Assembly (NCBI RefSeq): GCF_900112615.1
Contig: NZ_FOMK01000004.1
Coordinates: 124,001-188,000, forward strand
DNA from: Chitinophaga sp. CF118
GTDB lineage: Bacteria > Bacteroidota > Bacteroidia > Chitinophagales > Chitinophagaceae
Reading direction: 5' to 3'
DNA: 64,000 bases
The position numbers were made by a program, and so were the translations under genes. This document shows positions 16,181-26,532 of this stretch, piece by piece (positions within the stretch are counted from its first letter, which is position 1; every line of letters begins with the position of its first letter). The notes below the pieces were generated by a model that searched no databases, had not been told where the DNA came from, and saw only the letters and a program-made list of their open reading frames with translations.

Positions 16181-16573
16181 ATGAAAAAGAAAAAATCTGA
16201 AAAGTTTCTGAAAAATTCTTTACAGCTATTGGCATTACAATTTCCCGACATCAGAATTAGATATGGCTATGAAACAGTATTAACAGATACACATATTGTT
16301 GAGTTAATTCCGGATGAATGTGATTCTAATGAAACTTTGCTCAATGCATGTTCTGCTATTGGAACAGCCTTTAGTGCGCGCTTCTTTTGTGAAAATGTTA
16401 TATTCACTTCCAGTGATAATTCATTAGAGATTAAGGAACCGATATTTGAATGGAATAATGGCATTAGCGAATTTGATAGATTGTATAACAAAATGTGTGC
16501 ACCATATCTTTCAGATAGCAAGGAAGATAATAATACTGAGCCACTTGTAGAAAAGGATATGCTTAGATGTTAA
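16181..16573 (+). CDS. Small protein of unknown function, paralogue A (possible HEPN partner)
   Basis: A 130-residue soluble protein I do not recognise. It starts MKKKKSEKFLKNSLQLLALQ, has IRIRYGYETV..THIVELIP in the middle and WNNGISEFDRLYNKM near residue 92, and an acidic tail. The next gene encodes a clear paralogue sharing the KSxKFLKxSLQLLALQFP start, IRYG, the EWNxGISExxRLYNKM segment and NxTEPxxEK near the end. Its position right after a HEPN remnant suggests a two-gene accessory module that was duplicated. Coding DNA is AT-rich compared with the GH78 gene. No nuclease or nucleotidyltransferase motif is visible. Confidence 0.7.
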   Translation: MKKKKSEKFLKNSLQLLALQFPDIRIRYGYETVLTDTHIVELIPDECDSNETLLNACSAIGTAFSARFFCENVIFTSSDNSLEIKEPIFEWNNGISEFDRLYNKMCAPYLSDSKEDNNTEPLVEKDMLRC

Positions 16574-16623
16574 GAGTATGATACATTACTGCTATTAATA
16601 TCTGATAAACAAATTATCGTAAG

Positions 16624-17031
16624 ATGAAAAAGATGAAATCTGTAAAATTTTTGAAAACGTCTTTGCAATTATTGGCATTACAATTTCCTAATGTTAAAAT
16701 CAGATATGGATTAAGTGGAATAATAATAAAAACTATACATCTTATTGAATTAACCCTGGAGGATGGATCGGAGCCTGATGAAAATTTATACAATGCCTAT
16801 ATGACTATTAATGAAGTATTCAACACCCGATTCATTAATGAATACTTATTTTTCAAGTATGAAGAACCAGTAGTGCTGGAAATTGAACAACTAATTTCAG
16901 AATGGAATTACGGTATTAGTGAATCTAAGAGATTATATAATAAAATGGTTGCAGAATATTTCCCAGGTCTCAAAACAGATAATAGTACCGAACCTGTTGC
17001 AGAAAAGGAGCTACTTGCCAAGCAGGAATAA
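16624..17031 (+). CDS. Small protein of unknown function, paralogue B
   Basis: A 135-residue paralogue of the preceding gene, 50 bases downstream. It shares the FLKTSLQLLALQFPNVKIRYG opening, ELTLEDGSEPDENLYNAY (matching the NETLLNAC part of paralogue A), SEWNYGISESKRLYNKM, and a TEPVAEKELL tail. Divergence between the two is substantial, so the duplication is not recent. The function is unknown; a partner or immunity role for the lost HEPN protein is an inference from position only. After it come about 280 AT-rich bases with no gene before the hybrid sensor. Confidence 0.7.
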   Translation: MKKMKSVKFLKTSLQLLALQFPNVKIRYGLSGIIIKTIHLIELTLEDGSEPDENLYNAYMTINEVFNTRFINEYLFFKYEEPVVLEIEQLISEWNYGISESKRLYNKMVAEYFPGLKTDNSTEPVAEKELLAKQE

Positions 17032-17314
17032 ATATCAGAAAGAACTAATATACGAGCCCAGTAGTTACTTCTTTTTGCATATATAAAACCGATAACTACA
17101 GGGCGCTATATTTATAACCCAAAGGGCCAAAGCAAGCCTATCCTACCATATATTCTGGATTTTCTCCCCTAATTATACTAAATTACTAAAGCTTAGTAGA
17201 ATAATTTGAGTATCAATCAGAGATAGCTATAAAACTTGACCTATTCTCTCTTGAAAACCCAGTAAACAAGCATATCGAACGATTATTTTGTTCATAATAC
17301 CCAAATTCCACGTC

Positions 17315-20300
17315 ATGAAAGTGTATAGGTACTTTCTGTATGTATTTTTGAATGTTTTCCCACTGGTAGCACTCTCTCAAAATCAACAAATAAAATTTGT
17401 CCATTTAGGTGCGAATGAAGGGTTATCTCAAAGTAATGTAACCAGTATTTTACAGGACATCAGGGGATGGATGTGGTTAGGTACACAGGATGGATTAAAT
17501 AAATATGATGGTTATCAATTTAAAGTTTATAAGAACGACGAATCAAATACAACCAGTCTAAGCAATAATTTCGTTAAAAGTATAGCTCAGGATAAAAAAG
17601 GAAATATATGGATCGGTACCTGGGGCGGTGGGTTAAACCGGTTTGACAGGGAAACTGAACAGTTCATCCGTTATGCTCATGATAATCATAATACTAATAG
17701 CCTCAGCAATGATTTTATAAGTTCTCTTTTTATAGACAGTGATGATAATTTATGGATTGGAACAGAAAGCGGTGGGTTAAATAAGTATAACTACAAAACC
17801 AACCAGTTCACATTATATAAACATGATAAGAACAATCCCTCCAGTTTAAGCGATAATTATGTGACCAGTATTTTTGAAGACAGCCAACAGCATCTCTGGG
17901 TAGGCACCTTCCAGGGGGGCTTGAACCTGCTGGATAAAGAAACGCAATCCTTTGCCCATTTTCAGCATTCCGCGGATGACTTGACATCATTAGCACATAA
18001 TTCCATCAAGGCCATCGTTGAAGATGGAAATCACCATTTATGGATAGGTACAAGAGGCGGAGGATTGGATCTGTTTAATCCTATGAGCCGGACCTTCACA
18101 CATTTCAAAAACAATCGCTTCAATCCTAATACACTGCCCCTGGATGTAATCCTCTCTATGAACACCGATAGCAATGACAACTTATGGATTGGTACAGAAA
18201 ATGGCGGATTAAGCATATTTAATCCGCAGAAAGGAACTTTCAATAATTTATTATCCGATGATATTGATAATACAAGTCTGAGCAATAATTCTATTTACTC
18301 TATTTATGAAGATTTCCACGGAAACATGTGGGTAGGAACTTACAGCGGTGGCATCAATCTTTATAACAAGGACCGTAATAAATTTACTCATTATAAGCAT
18401 AGTACTTCTGATAATAGCCTTAGTAATAACAATGTACTTGGCTTCTGCGAAACCAGTGATGGCCGTATTGGTATAACAACAGATGGAGGAGGGTTAAATC
18501 TATTTGACCCTGTAACAAGGCGGTTTTCCCACTTCCGGCATGAAGAGGGCAATCCAAAAACTGTAAGCAGCGATTATATAGTAGCCCTGCTGGAAGATGA
18601 AGATCATAATTTGTGGCTGGGAACCGTGGGTAATGGGATCTCTGTTATTAATCTGAAGAATAACACTATCAGGCAAATAAAGCATAATCCCAAAGACAGC
18701 ACCAGTATCAGCAATGATAATGTTTGTTCTATGGCGAAAGACAGGGATCATAACCTGTGGTTAGGGACTTTTGGAGGAGGACTAAACTTCTATGATCCTA
18801 AAAAAAAGTATTTCAAACGTTATAAACATAGTAGCAATGACCCCAATAGTATCTGTAGTAACAGGGTACAAAGTATTTATGAGGATAGTGAGGGTTTATT
18901 GTGGATAGGAAGTTTTGAAAAGGGCCTAAACATCCTTGATAAAACGACTCAAACCTTTACCTATTTTGCCCGTGAAACAGGGCCAAACAGCCTGAGCGAT
19001 AACAGAATCAATTGTATCTATGAAGATCATAACAGGAACATGTGGATTGGCACCAGCTATGGTTTAAACTGCTGGAACAGGCAAAGTAAAACCTTCAGCA
19101 CATACTTTATGAAGGATGGATTACCTAATAATATTATTTTCGATATACTGGAAGATGGCAAAGACAGATTATGGATCAGCACTAATAAAGGGTTGTCCAG
19201 ATTCGATCCCTCAACAAAATCTTTTACAAATTTTTCACCAGCTGATGGACTTCAGTCAAATGAATTTAAAGCACATGCAGCCACCAGAAGCCGCTCTGGA
19301 ATTATGTATTTTGGTGGTGTAAACGGGTTTAATATGTTTAATCCCGACAGCATACAAATAGACCCATTCGATCCTCCTTTAATTTTGACCAATTTCCAGA
19401 TCCTTAACCAGGATGTTCCAATCGCCCTTGATAAAAATGATCCTTCTCCCCTAAAGAAAAGTATATCAGAAGCAACGGAAATCCGGCTACCTTATAAATA
19501 CTCGGTTATTTCGTTCGAATTCGCTTCCCTCAACTATACCATCAGGGAAAAAAAACAATACATGTATATGCTGGAGGGCTTTGATAAAGACTGGAATCAA
19601 TTCGGATCAAGGCGGGTAGCTACCTATACAAACCTGGATCCAGGCAAATATACATTCAAAGTAAAAGGACTTCGTAACGATGGAGAATGGTCTTCCCGCT
19701 TTACCTCTATACAACTTGTTATCATACCTCCTTTTTGGTTGACATGGTGGTTCAAAACATTGGTAATAGCAGCCATTACGGCGGGTATTATTCTCTTTAA
19801 CAGAGCTCGTATCAATGCCGTCCAGGCACAGAAAAAAGTATTGGAAAAACAGGTAAAGGAACGGACAGAGCGGCTGGCTGTTTCGATGGAAGAAGAACGG
19901 AAAGCCCGACAGGAAGCAGAGCAGGCTAACCGCGCCAAAAGCGTTTTCCTTGCAACGATGAGCCATGAGATCCGCACACCAATGAATGGTGTTATCGGGA
20001 TGGCAGACCTGCTGGCTGAAAGTCAGCTTGACGATGAACAACGTAAATATGCTGAGATTATAAGAACGAGTGGGGAAAGCCTGTTGAATGTAATCAATGA
20101 TATCCTGGATTTTTCCAAGATCGAATCTGGTAAAATAGAACTCGAACAGAGGGATTTCGATCTACGCACCTGCATTGAGGAAGTATTGGATATTTTTGCC
20201 GGGAAAGCGGCAAAGGCAGGATTGGATCTATTATACCAGATAGACCATAACGTTCCTGTGCAGATCATTGGAGATCGGCTGAGACTGAGACAAATACTGA

Positions 20301-21460
20301 TGAATCTTGTAGGCAATGCTATCAAATTCACCACAATGGGAGAAGTATTTGTAAAAGTACAACTGGAGAAATCACAACCGGATGATATAGTTGTAATAGG
20401 ATTTACCGTGAGAGATACAGGTATCGGCATTACGGATAAAAATCTTGACAAATTATTCAAGGCATTTTCACAGGTAGATGCATCTACAACCCGCAAATAT
20501 GGCGGAACAGGATTAGGACTGATAATTTGTAAGAAACTGGTGGAAATTATGGAAGGAGATATAAAAGTTTCCAGTGAACCAGGAGAAGGAACTACATTCT
20601 ACTTTACCATCCGTACAAAAGTGAGTAAAGAACCCCTCATTACATACGTTAATAATAGTTATGACGGCCTCGAAAAAAAGCGGGTTTTAATCGTGGACGA
20701 CAATATGACCAATTTAATTATTCTTAAGAGCCAATTGGAACAATGGGAACTCGTTACTTTACCGGCATCTTCCGGTGAAGAAGCATTAAAAGTAATTAAA
20801 GAAAAAGGTCCTGTTGACCTGGTACTGACTGATATGCATATGCCCGATATGGATGGTACCGATCTGGCAAAAATCATAAAGGAACTTCATCCGCAATTAC
20901 CTATTATATTATTAAGTTCCATTGGGGAAGAATATCATAAGCAATACACAGATCTTTTTGCATCTGCACTTGCTAAACCCATCAAGCAGCAAATGTTATT
21001 TTCTCAGGTCTTTGATACCCTCAAAAATAGTAAGAGACAAGTGGTGACAGACACAAATGTCATTAGAACGGTAATTAAACCTGAGAAATTAAGTGTATTA
21101 TTCCCATGGCATATTTTATTGGCAGAGGATGATCCTGTTAATCAATTTGTAGCAAAAACAATTCTAAACAAGCTGGGCTATCATGTTGATTTAGCTAATA
21201 ATGGACATGAAGCACTTACAATGTGGGAGCGAGATAAACATAACCTGATTCTCATGGATATGCAAATGCCGGAAGTAGATGGAATTGAGGCGACAAAAAT
21301 CATCCGCCAGAAAACAGTTAAACAACCTGTGATCATTGCCATGACAGCGAATGCAATGAAGGAAGACAGGGAAAAATGCCTTGATTCAGGGATGAATGAT
21401 TATATCAGCAAACCAATTAGTCAGCCAGCACTTATTGAGTTACTGAAAAAGTGGAGTTAA
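17315..21460 (+). CDS. Hybrid two-component sensor kinase, Reg_prop type, with two receiver domains and no DNA-binding output
   Basis: A 1381-residue membrane sensor. Signal peptide (1-21); about fourteen Reg_prop repeats of the LWIGTxxGGLN kind forming two seven-bladed propellers (about 25-715); Y_Y_Y domain (about 740-800); one membrane helix (about 807-828, after [10 protein letters not shown]); coiled coil; HisKA with [11 protein letters not shown] (H884); HATPase_c with [16 protein letters not shown] and GTGLGL; receiver 1 (phospho-acceptor D1173 in LTDMHMPD); receiver 2 (D1315 in LMDMQMPE). Typical PUL sensors of this class end in an AraC domain; this one does not, so it probably signals by phosphorelay to a separate protein. 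I start at ATG 17315, not the TTG at 17288. It stands 109 bases ahead of the LytS gene. Confidence 0.92.
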   Translation: MKVYRYFLYVFLNVFPLVALSQNQQIKFVHLGANEGLSQSNVTSILQDIRGWMWLGTQDGLNKYDGYQFKVYKNDESNTTSLSNNFVKSIAQDKKGNIWIGTWGGGLNRFDRETEQFIRYAHDNHNTNSLSNDFISSLFIDSDDNLWIGTESGGLNKYNYKTNQFTLYKHDKNNPSSLSDNYVTSIFEDSQQHLWVGTFQGGLNLLDKETQSFAHFQHSADDLTSLAHNSIKAIVEDGNHHLWIGTRGGGLDLFNPMSRTFTHFKNNRFNPNTLPLDVILSMNTDSNDNLWIGTENGGLSIFNPQKGTFNNLLSDDIDNTSLSNNSIYSIYEDFHGNMWVGTYSGGINLYNKDRNKFTHYKHSTSDNSLSNNNVLGFCETSDGRIGITTDGGGLNLFDPVTRRFSHFRHEEGNPKTVSSDYIVALLEDEDHNLWLGTVGNGISVINLKNNTIRQIKHNPKDSTSISNDNVCSMAKDRDHNLWLGTFGGGLNFYDPKKKYFKRYKHSSNDPNSICSNRVQSIYEDSEGLLWIGSFEKGLNILDKTTQTFTYFARETGPNSLSDNRINCIYEDHNRNMWIGTSYGLNCWNRQSKTFSTYFMKDGLPNNIIFDILEDGKDRLWISTNKGLSRFDPSTKSFTNFSPADGLQSNEFKAHAATRSRSGIMYFGGVNGFNMFNPDSIQIDPFDPPLILTNFQILNQDVPIALDKNDPSPLKKSISEATEIRLPYKYSVISFEFASLNYTIREKKQYMYMLEGFDKDWNQFGSRRVATYTNLDPGKYTFKVKGLRNDGEWSSRFTSIQLVIIPPFWLTWWFKTLVIAAITAGIILFNRARINAVQAQKKVLEKQVKERTERLAVSMEEERKARQEAEQANRAKSVFLATMSHEIRTPMNGVIGMADLLAESQLDDEQRKYAEIIRTSGESLLNVINDILDFSKIESGKIELEQRDFDLRTCIEEVLDIFAGKAAKAGLDLLYQIDHNVPVQIIGDRLRLRQILMNLVGNAIKFTTMGEVFVKVQLEKSQPDDIVVIGFTVRDTGIGITDKNLDKLFKAFSQVDASTTRKYGGTGLGLIICKKLVEIMEGDIKVSSEPGEGTTFYFTIRTKVSKEPLITYVNNSYDGLEKKRVLIVDDNMTNLIILKSQLEQWELVTLPASSGEEALKVIKEKGPVDLVLTDMHMPDMDGTDLAKIIKELHPQLPIILLSSIGEEYHKQYTDLFASALAKPIKQQMLFSQVFDTLKNSKRQVVTDTNVIRTVIKPEKLSVLFPWHILLAEDDPVNQFVAKTILNKLGYHVDLANNGHEALTMWERDKHNLILMDMQMPEVDGIEATKIIRQKTVKQPVIIAMTANAMKEDREKCLDSGMNDYISKPISQPALIELLKKWS

Positions 21461-21569
21461 GAAGTCCGGCATGTCGCTACAAATACCCTTTAAGCCGGCA
21501 CATATTCCCTTGATATCACCTACTACATTAAAAACCTCCATAAATCAGTAGCTTTACCACTTACTGTAT

Positions 21570-22598
21570 ATGAAAATATTCGTTAAATCCAGAGATATTA
21601 ATATTTCACTCCATATCCTTGTATGGAGTACACTGCTGTTTTTACCCTATTTTGTTTCCACGGCAGACCATGACTATAAAATAGGTGCTATACCCGGATT
21701 ATTCTTTACTATTTCCGGAATTATTCATGCAGCTATTTTTTATTCCAATGCTTATTATCTGTATCCAAAATTCTGGAATAAACGTTTCTGGTGGCTGTAT
21801 ATACTAAGTATCATTTTGCTGATTATAACCTCTTTCCAGTTGAAATACCATATAATGGCAACCTGGTTTCCGGAGGTACAGAAAGATGTAACCAACTATA
21901 AATTTGTATTTGCACCTTCTATTGGTATTCTCATCATCAGTCTTGTATATCGCAAGGTGATTGACAAAATTAATTCCGAAAAAGAACAAAAAGAAAAACA
22001 CGCAGAACAACTAAGAACGGAACTAAAATTTCTCCGTTCACAGATTAGTCCGCATTTCCTTTTTAATGTCTTAACCAATTTGGTTTCACTGGCAAGAAAA
22101 AAGTCCGATCACCTGGAATCTGCACTGATTAAACTTTCCGACCTCATACGCTATATGCTTTATGATACACAGGGAGAAAAAGTTCTTCTCAGTAAAGAAG
22201 TAACCTACCTGAGCAGCTACATTGAGTTGCAAAAATTACGCTTCGGAAATGATGTACTGATAAATTATAACATTTCATCTGATGATGAAACAGATCATTA
22301 CACAATTGAACCCATGCTGCTGATACCTTTTGTGGAAAATGCATTTAAACATGGGCTGGGTGGAATTAAACAACCCCTGATCGACATACAACTATCTGTC
22401 AATAAAAACCGGTTGGTATTTGAAGTCTGGAACCAATCTGACCACGAAGAACCGGATACCGCTAAAGATGAAAGTTCAGGTATAGGGCTCGCCAACGTCA
22501 GATCACGTCTGGACCTACTCTACCGGGGTAGCCATACATTAAATGTAAGCGATCATGATAACGTGTTTCATATTACTTTAACTTTGTTACTAACATGA
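21570..22598 (+). CDS. LytS/YehU-type sensor histidine kinase
   Basis: A 342-residue kinase of the His_kinase (PF06580) family. Four hydrophobic segments fill residues 12-140, followed by a coiled coil (KINSEKEQKEKHAEQLRTEL). The phospho-acceptor motif is RSQISPHFLFNVLTNL; the ATP-binding part shows PMLLIPFVENAFKHG and SGIGLANVRSRL. Such kinases pair with LytTR response regulators; the partner gene overlaps its 3' end by four bases (ATGA). The input signal is unknown: there is no extracytoplasmic sensor domain, so sensing is probably within the membrane. Confidence 0.93.
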   Translation: MKIFVKSRDINISLHILVWSTLLFLPYFVSTADHDYKIGAIPGLFFTISGIIHAAIFYSNAYYLYPKFWNKRFWWLYILSIILLIITSFQLKYHIMATWFPEVQKDVTNYKFVFAPSIGILIISLVYRKVIDKINSEKEQKEKHAEQLRTELKFLRSQISPHFLFNVLTNLVSLARKKSDHLESALIKLSDLIRYMLYDTQGEKVLLSKEVTYLSSYIELQKLRFGNDVLINYNISSDDETDHYTIEPMLLIPFVENAFKHGLGGIKQPLIDIQLSVNKNRLVFEVWNQSDHEEPDTAKDESSGIGLANVRSRLDLLYRGSHTLNVSDHDNVFHITLTLLLT

Positions 22599-23293
22599 TA
22601 CGTTGTATTGCCATAGATGATGAACAATTAGTACGTGATCTGCTGGAAGACAACATCCGGCAATTACCATTTCTGCAACTCATAGGGACGTATAAGAATG
22701 CACTGGAAGCATATGAAGTATTGCAACAGGAACAGGTAGATCTCATCTTCCTGGATATACAAATGCCCCGGCTGAATGGACTACAATTTCTTCAATCGTT
22801 ACAGCGACCTCCACTGGTAATACTTGTAACTGCTTACGAACAATATGCACTGGAAGGATTTAATCTGCATGTGGTAGATTACCTGCTAAAGCCCTTCAGC
22901 TTTGAACGTTTCGTGAAAGCATGCAATCGCGCAAATGAATTATTCCGTTTACAACATGGTCAGCCTGATGTGCAGGATTTTTTTGTAAACGTGGAATATA
23001 CACAGGTGAAAATTGTAGTAGCCGATATCGAATATATAGAAGGTTTAAAGGATTATATAAAGATCCATCTGTCATCATCCCCCCAACCAATCCTTACCCG
23101 GATGACTATTAAAGCAATAGAAGAAAAACTTCCATCTGCCGCCTTCATACGTACTCATAAATCCTTTCTCGTGGCTGTAAGAAAAATTACAACAGTGAAA
23201 CGTGATCTTGTATGTATTGGCATAAAAGAAATACCGGTAAGTGAGTTCTACAAAGAAAATGTAACCCGCATAATTAACCGGCCTGAATATTAA
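22595..23293 (+). CDS. LytTR-family response regulator
   Basis: A 232-residue protein with an N-terminal receiver domain (acidic pair in AIDDE, phospho-acceptor D54 in IFLDIQMP, Lys in LLKPFSFERF) and a C-terminal LytTR DNA-binding domain from about residue 130 (DFFVNVEYTQVKIVVADIEYIEGLKDY ... FIRTHKSFLV). It is translationally coupled to the LytS kinase through the ATGA overlap. LytTR regulators bind direct repeats near promoters; the likely target is the TonB-dependent receptor operon that starts 110 bases downstream, which has its own -7 element. Confidence 0.93.
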   Translation: MIRCIAIDDEQLVRDLLEDNIRQLPFLQLIGTYKNALEAYEVLQQEQVDLIFLDIQMPRLNGLQFLQSLQRPPLVILVTAYEQYALEGFNLHVVDYLLKPFSFERFVKACNRANELFRLQHGQPDVQDFFVNVEYTQVKIVVADIEYIEGLKDYIKIHLSSSPQPILTRMTIKAIEEKLPSAAFIRTHKSFLVAVRKITTVKRDLVCIGIKEIPVSEFYKENVTRIINRPEY

Positions 23294-23372
23294 GATTTCT
23301 CCGGACTTCCCCTTTCTGTCGCTACACTTTACTGTCATGTCTATTCTCTCCGGATACACTTGTTAACTGCTA

Positions 23373-23380
23373 TAATTTTG
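23373..23380 (+). promoter_or_regulatory. -7 promoter element before the TonB-dependent receptor gene
   Basis: TAATTTTG, a full TAnnTTTG match, 22 bases before the ATG at 23403. It allows the receptor operon to be expressed separately from lytS/lytTR. Confidence 0.5.
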
Positions 23381-23402
23381 ACAGTAAATCATACAACAAG
23401 TG

Positions 23403-25421
23403 ATGAAATTACATACACTTCCGGCACTTATATTAACATTATTCAGCCCTTCTGTAATTGCACAACATAAGGTTCCGGCTGATACAGTTATTCATCATGT
23501 TTTACATGAAGTAATAGTAAGCGCTGGTGCTTTTGACGCAAGCGATAAAGCCAAGGGAGCCTCCCTCACTCCTATTGATGCTGTAACTGTAGCCGGAAGT
23601 TATGCAGATATTAGTCTTGCATTACGTTCTCTGCCCGGAGCACAGCAGATTGGAGAACAATCAGGCTTGTTTGTACGAGGTGGTACAGGTGATGAAACAA
23701 AACAATTCATTGATGGTACTCTCCTTAAAAATCCTAACTACCCGGCTGTACCTGGCATCCAGCAATATGCCCGCATTAATCCATTTTTGTTTAAAGGAAT
23801 ATTATTCAGTTCCGGGGGATATTCAGCGTTATACGGGCAGGCAATGAGTAGTGCCCTGATCCTGGAAAGCGTAGATCTGCCGGAAAAATCATCTGCCAGT
23901 TTCAGTGTTTTCCCGACTAATCTGGGAGCAGGTATGCAGCATCTGGCCAGCGATAATAAAAGCAGCTATGGGGCTAACTTAAACTACAGTAATCAGTCAT
24001 TCTATCATTCAATTATCCCGCAAAAACCTGACTATTTCAACGGTCCTGAATACCTGGAAGGAGATGCCAATTTCAGGATCAAAACCGGTAAAAAAGGGAT
24101 GCTGAAATTTTATACCAACTGGAATACCAGTAATGTAGGTATGAACAATCCGGATATAGACAGCAGCACTCTACAATCCACTTACCAGGTAAAAGGCAGG
24201 AATGTTTATAATAATCTCAGTTATCGGAATTATCTCACAAACGACTGGAAAATAGACGCTGGTGCTGCTTACAGTTATAACCAGGATGATGTAACAAATA
24301 AACTTACAGATGGAACAGCACACACAGTTCATATTCCTTATGAACCATTCAGTGATAAAAACAATCAACGTTTCACTACTTCTCATTTTGCACAGGCAAG
24401 GGTGCTATTTACAAGATTCCTGCCACATAACCAGGCAATACGTTTTGGTGTAGAACATTTTTATTCTGAAGACAAAAGAATAGTGAGTGATAGTACAAGA
24501 AGATTAACAGACAATTTAACAGCCGCATTTATTGAAGGCGATCTTTATCTGACTGAAAACCTCGCTGCCAGAACAGGCTTGCGCCTGGAATATTCTTCTA
24601 TAACCGGCAAAACTGTATTGGCCCCACGGGTAAGTCTGGCCTACAGATTAAAAGATGGTGGTCAGTTTAATCTTGCTTATGGCATCTTTTATCAGGAGCC
24701 TCTGAACGATTTTTTGTATCAAACAACTCATCTCACTTTTTCCAATGCAATACATTATGTGCTTAATTACACTAAAAAATCCAACAACCGGTTCTTCCGC
24801 GTGGAAGCCTATTATAAGCAGTACAACAAGCTGATTAAGACCATCCCGGAGATTAATAATAATGGCAAGGGATATGCGCAAGGACTGGAACTATTCTGGA
24901 GGGATAAAAAATCAATCAGGAATCTTGACTATTGGATAACTTATACTTACCTGGATACCAAACGGGATTTCCTAAACTATCCCCATCTATTACGTCCTTC
25001 TTTTACGGCCCCTCATACTACCACTGTCGCTATCAAAAAGTTTTTCCAGAACATTTCCACCAGCTTTAATTTGTCATATTCCCTTGCCGCCGGCAGACCT
25101 TATTATGACATCCACTACAATACTACAGACAAGAGTACACAGATTTTTGATCATGGAACAACTAAAACATATAGTATGATGAATCTTCATGTTGCCTATC
25201 TCTGCTCTTTCTTTAAAAAATGGAAACGGAAGGATTTTTCCGGCATTGCCTTCGGCGTAAATAATCTGTTAGGGACCAAACAGGTATTCGGCTATAACTA
25301 CAGTTTCAATGGAAATAATAAAGTGCCGGTAACACCACCGGCTACTCAAAGTTTTTTCATCGGGATCTTCATGAGTTTCGGTATTGATCGTACCGATGAT
25401 TTCCTGGATAATAATTTATAA
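23403..25421 (+). CDS. TonB-dependent outer-membrane receptor
   Basis: A 672-residue receptor with a signal peptide (MKLHTLPALILTLFSPSVIAQ), a plug domain from about 40 to 160 (HEVIVSAGAF, LRSLPGAQQIGEQSGLFVRGGTGDETKQFIDG) and a beta-barrel to the end. It lacks the carboxypeptidase-like N-terminal domain of SusC proteins and has no SusD neighbour, so it is more likely a transporter for a metal chelate or small ligand than for glycans. I use the ATG at 23403; a GTG one codon upstream is possible. It sits directly after a LytS/LytTR pair and is followed after 21 bases by a periplasmic protein gene. Confidence 0.88.
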   Translation: MKLHTLPALILTLFSPSVIAQHKVPADTVIHHVLHEVIVSAGAFDASDKAKGASLTPIDAVTVAGSYADISLALRSLPGAQQIGEQSGLFVRGGTGDETKQFIDGTLLKNPNYPAVPGIQQYARINPFLFKGILFSSGGYSALYGQAMSSALILESVDLPEKSSASFSVFPTNLGAGMQHLASDNKSSYGANLNYSNQSFYHSIIPQKPDYFNGPEYLEGDANFRIKTGKKGMLKFYTNWNTSNVGMNNPDIDSSTLQSTYQVKGRNVYNNLSYRNYLTNDWKIDAGAAYSYNQDDVTNKLTDGTAHTVHIPYEPFSDKNNQRFTTSHFAQARVLFTRFLPHNQAIRFGVEHFYSEDKRIVSDSTRRLTDNLTAAFIEGDLYLTENLAARTGLRLEYSSITGKTVLAPRVSLAYRLKDGGQFNLAYGIFYQEPLNDFLYQTTHLTFSNAIHYVLNYTKKSNNRFFRVEAYYKQYNKLIKTIPEINNNGKGYAQGLELFWRDKKSIRNLDYWITYTYLDTKRDFLNYPHLLRPSFTAPHTTTVAIKKFFQNISTSFNLSYSLAAGRPYYDIHYNTTDKSTQIFDHGTTKTYSMMNLHVAYLCSFFKKWKRKDFSGIAFGVNNLLGTKQVFGYNYSFNGNNKVPVTPPATQSFFIGIFMSFGIDRTDDFLDNNL

Positions 25422-25442
25422 ACCCATCATAAAACAATAAAA

Positions 25443-26084
25443 ATGAAAAATTTAATCATTGGCCTCATGGCAGTTGTACTATCTGGTTTTACCGGTTTTG
25501 CGCAAACTACATCATTACAAAATGCCATCACAAAGCTCGATCAGTCCCAAACAGCTAAAGATTATGAAAGTCTGGAGAAAGTGTTTGCTGCCATTGCATC
25601 GCAAGGTAATGACTGGCTACCTTATTACTATGCTGCTTTTTGCAATGCCAGGATCGGCCTTCTTTATCAGGATGATGGCGATAAGATAGAACCATATAGC
25701 ATTCGTGGTGAGGAACAGGCTAATAAAGCGAAATCACTCCTGGATACTACCCGTCAAAAGAATGAGTTGTCCGAAGTATATACGGTGATGAGTATGGTAT
25801 ATCGTACTAAAGTATTTATTAATCCCATGACTTACGGTAGAAAATACGGCATGTTATCCGACCAGTGGCTTAGACAGGCAAAACAATTCAATCCCACAAA
25901 TCCAAGAGCGATGTATGTAGAAGCATGGGTAAAATATAATACACCAAAAATGTGGGGAGGAGATAAGAATCTTGCCAGGCAACTGGCTACGCAAAGCTTA
26001 AAGCTGCTGGAAAATGCTACACCGGATAGTCAGCCTCACTGGGGTAAAGCAGAAGACATGGAACTTTTAAGTAAGTATAAATAA
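25443..26084 (+). CDS. Secreted protein of unknown function, helical repeat type
   Basis: A 213-residue protein with a clear signal peptide (MKNLIIGLMAVVLSGFTGFA, cleaved before Gln-Thr). The mature part is alpha-helical with TPR-like spacing: WLPYYYAAFCNARIGLLYQ, SEVYTVMSMVYRTKVFINP, LRQAKQFNPTNPRAMYVEAW and ARQLATQSLKLLENA. No catalytic motif is seen. It is the second gene of the receptor operon, so a role with the receptor in the periplasm is likely but unproven. Confidence 0.8.
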   Translation: MKNLIIGLMAVVLSGFTGFAQTTSLQNAITKLDQSQTAKDYESLEKVFAAIASQGNDWLPYYYAAFCNARIGLLYQDDGDKIEPYSIRGEEQANKAKSLLDTTRQKNELSEVYTVMSMVYRTKVFINPMTYGRKYGMLSDQWLRQAKQFNPTNPRAMYVEAWVKYNTPKMWGGDKNLARQLATQSLKLLENATPDSQPHWGKAEDMELLSKYK

Positions 26085-26106
26085 ATCACGTTAAAAATTT
26101 CATTTT

Positions 26107-26361
26107 ATGGCACTCGTATTTATCATCATCCTGCGAATACTATTTATAGCTAGTATGGTATTCATTATCGGGTATGTTTTCGGTGGTTTTTCAAAGAAAC
26201 CATCATTAAGTATAATAACCAAAGTTGCTGTTATACTTGTTATCTTCCTGTTTATAGCTACAAATATATTGTTAATGAGTATCGCCTTCAGGCATGCTGA
26301 TGGCAGAGGACCATGGCATTGCAATCAGGAAGTAAAAGAAGAAAGGCATGTGGGTAACTGA
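26107..26361 (+). CDS. Small two-helix membrane protein
   Basis: An 84-residue protein with two membrane helices (about residues 2-26 and 38-62) and a short polar tail with RHADGRGPWHCNQE. It follows the secreted-protein gene by 22 bases and is the last gene of the receptor operon. Not recognised. Confidence 0.65.
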   Translation: MALVFIIILRILFIASMVFIIGYVFGGFSKKPSLSIITKVAVILVIFLFIATNILLMSIAFRHADGRGPWHCNQEVKEERHVGN

Positions 26362-26462
26362 GAAGGTATTTGAAAATAAAGAGAAGAAGATGGATCAAAA
26401 ATAAATAAAGGGCTTGAGAATTACTTAAACGACCAAGGCCCTCCATCAAGTGTCCGAATGAA

Positions 26463-26496
26463 AAGAGCCTGTATCGCGATTAAGATACAGGCTCTT
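26463..26496. terminator. Terminator hairpin between convergent operons
   Basis: Perfect 13-base arms (26463-26475 and 26484-26496), AAGAGCCTGTATC with its complement, loop of eight bases. The minus strand continues TTTTCATT, so it ends the GH20 transcript; it may also stop the receptor operon. Confidence 0.8.
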
Positions 26497-26532
26497 CTCT
26501 TTCCTCCTGATGGAGACTTGTAATTGTATAAC

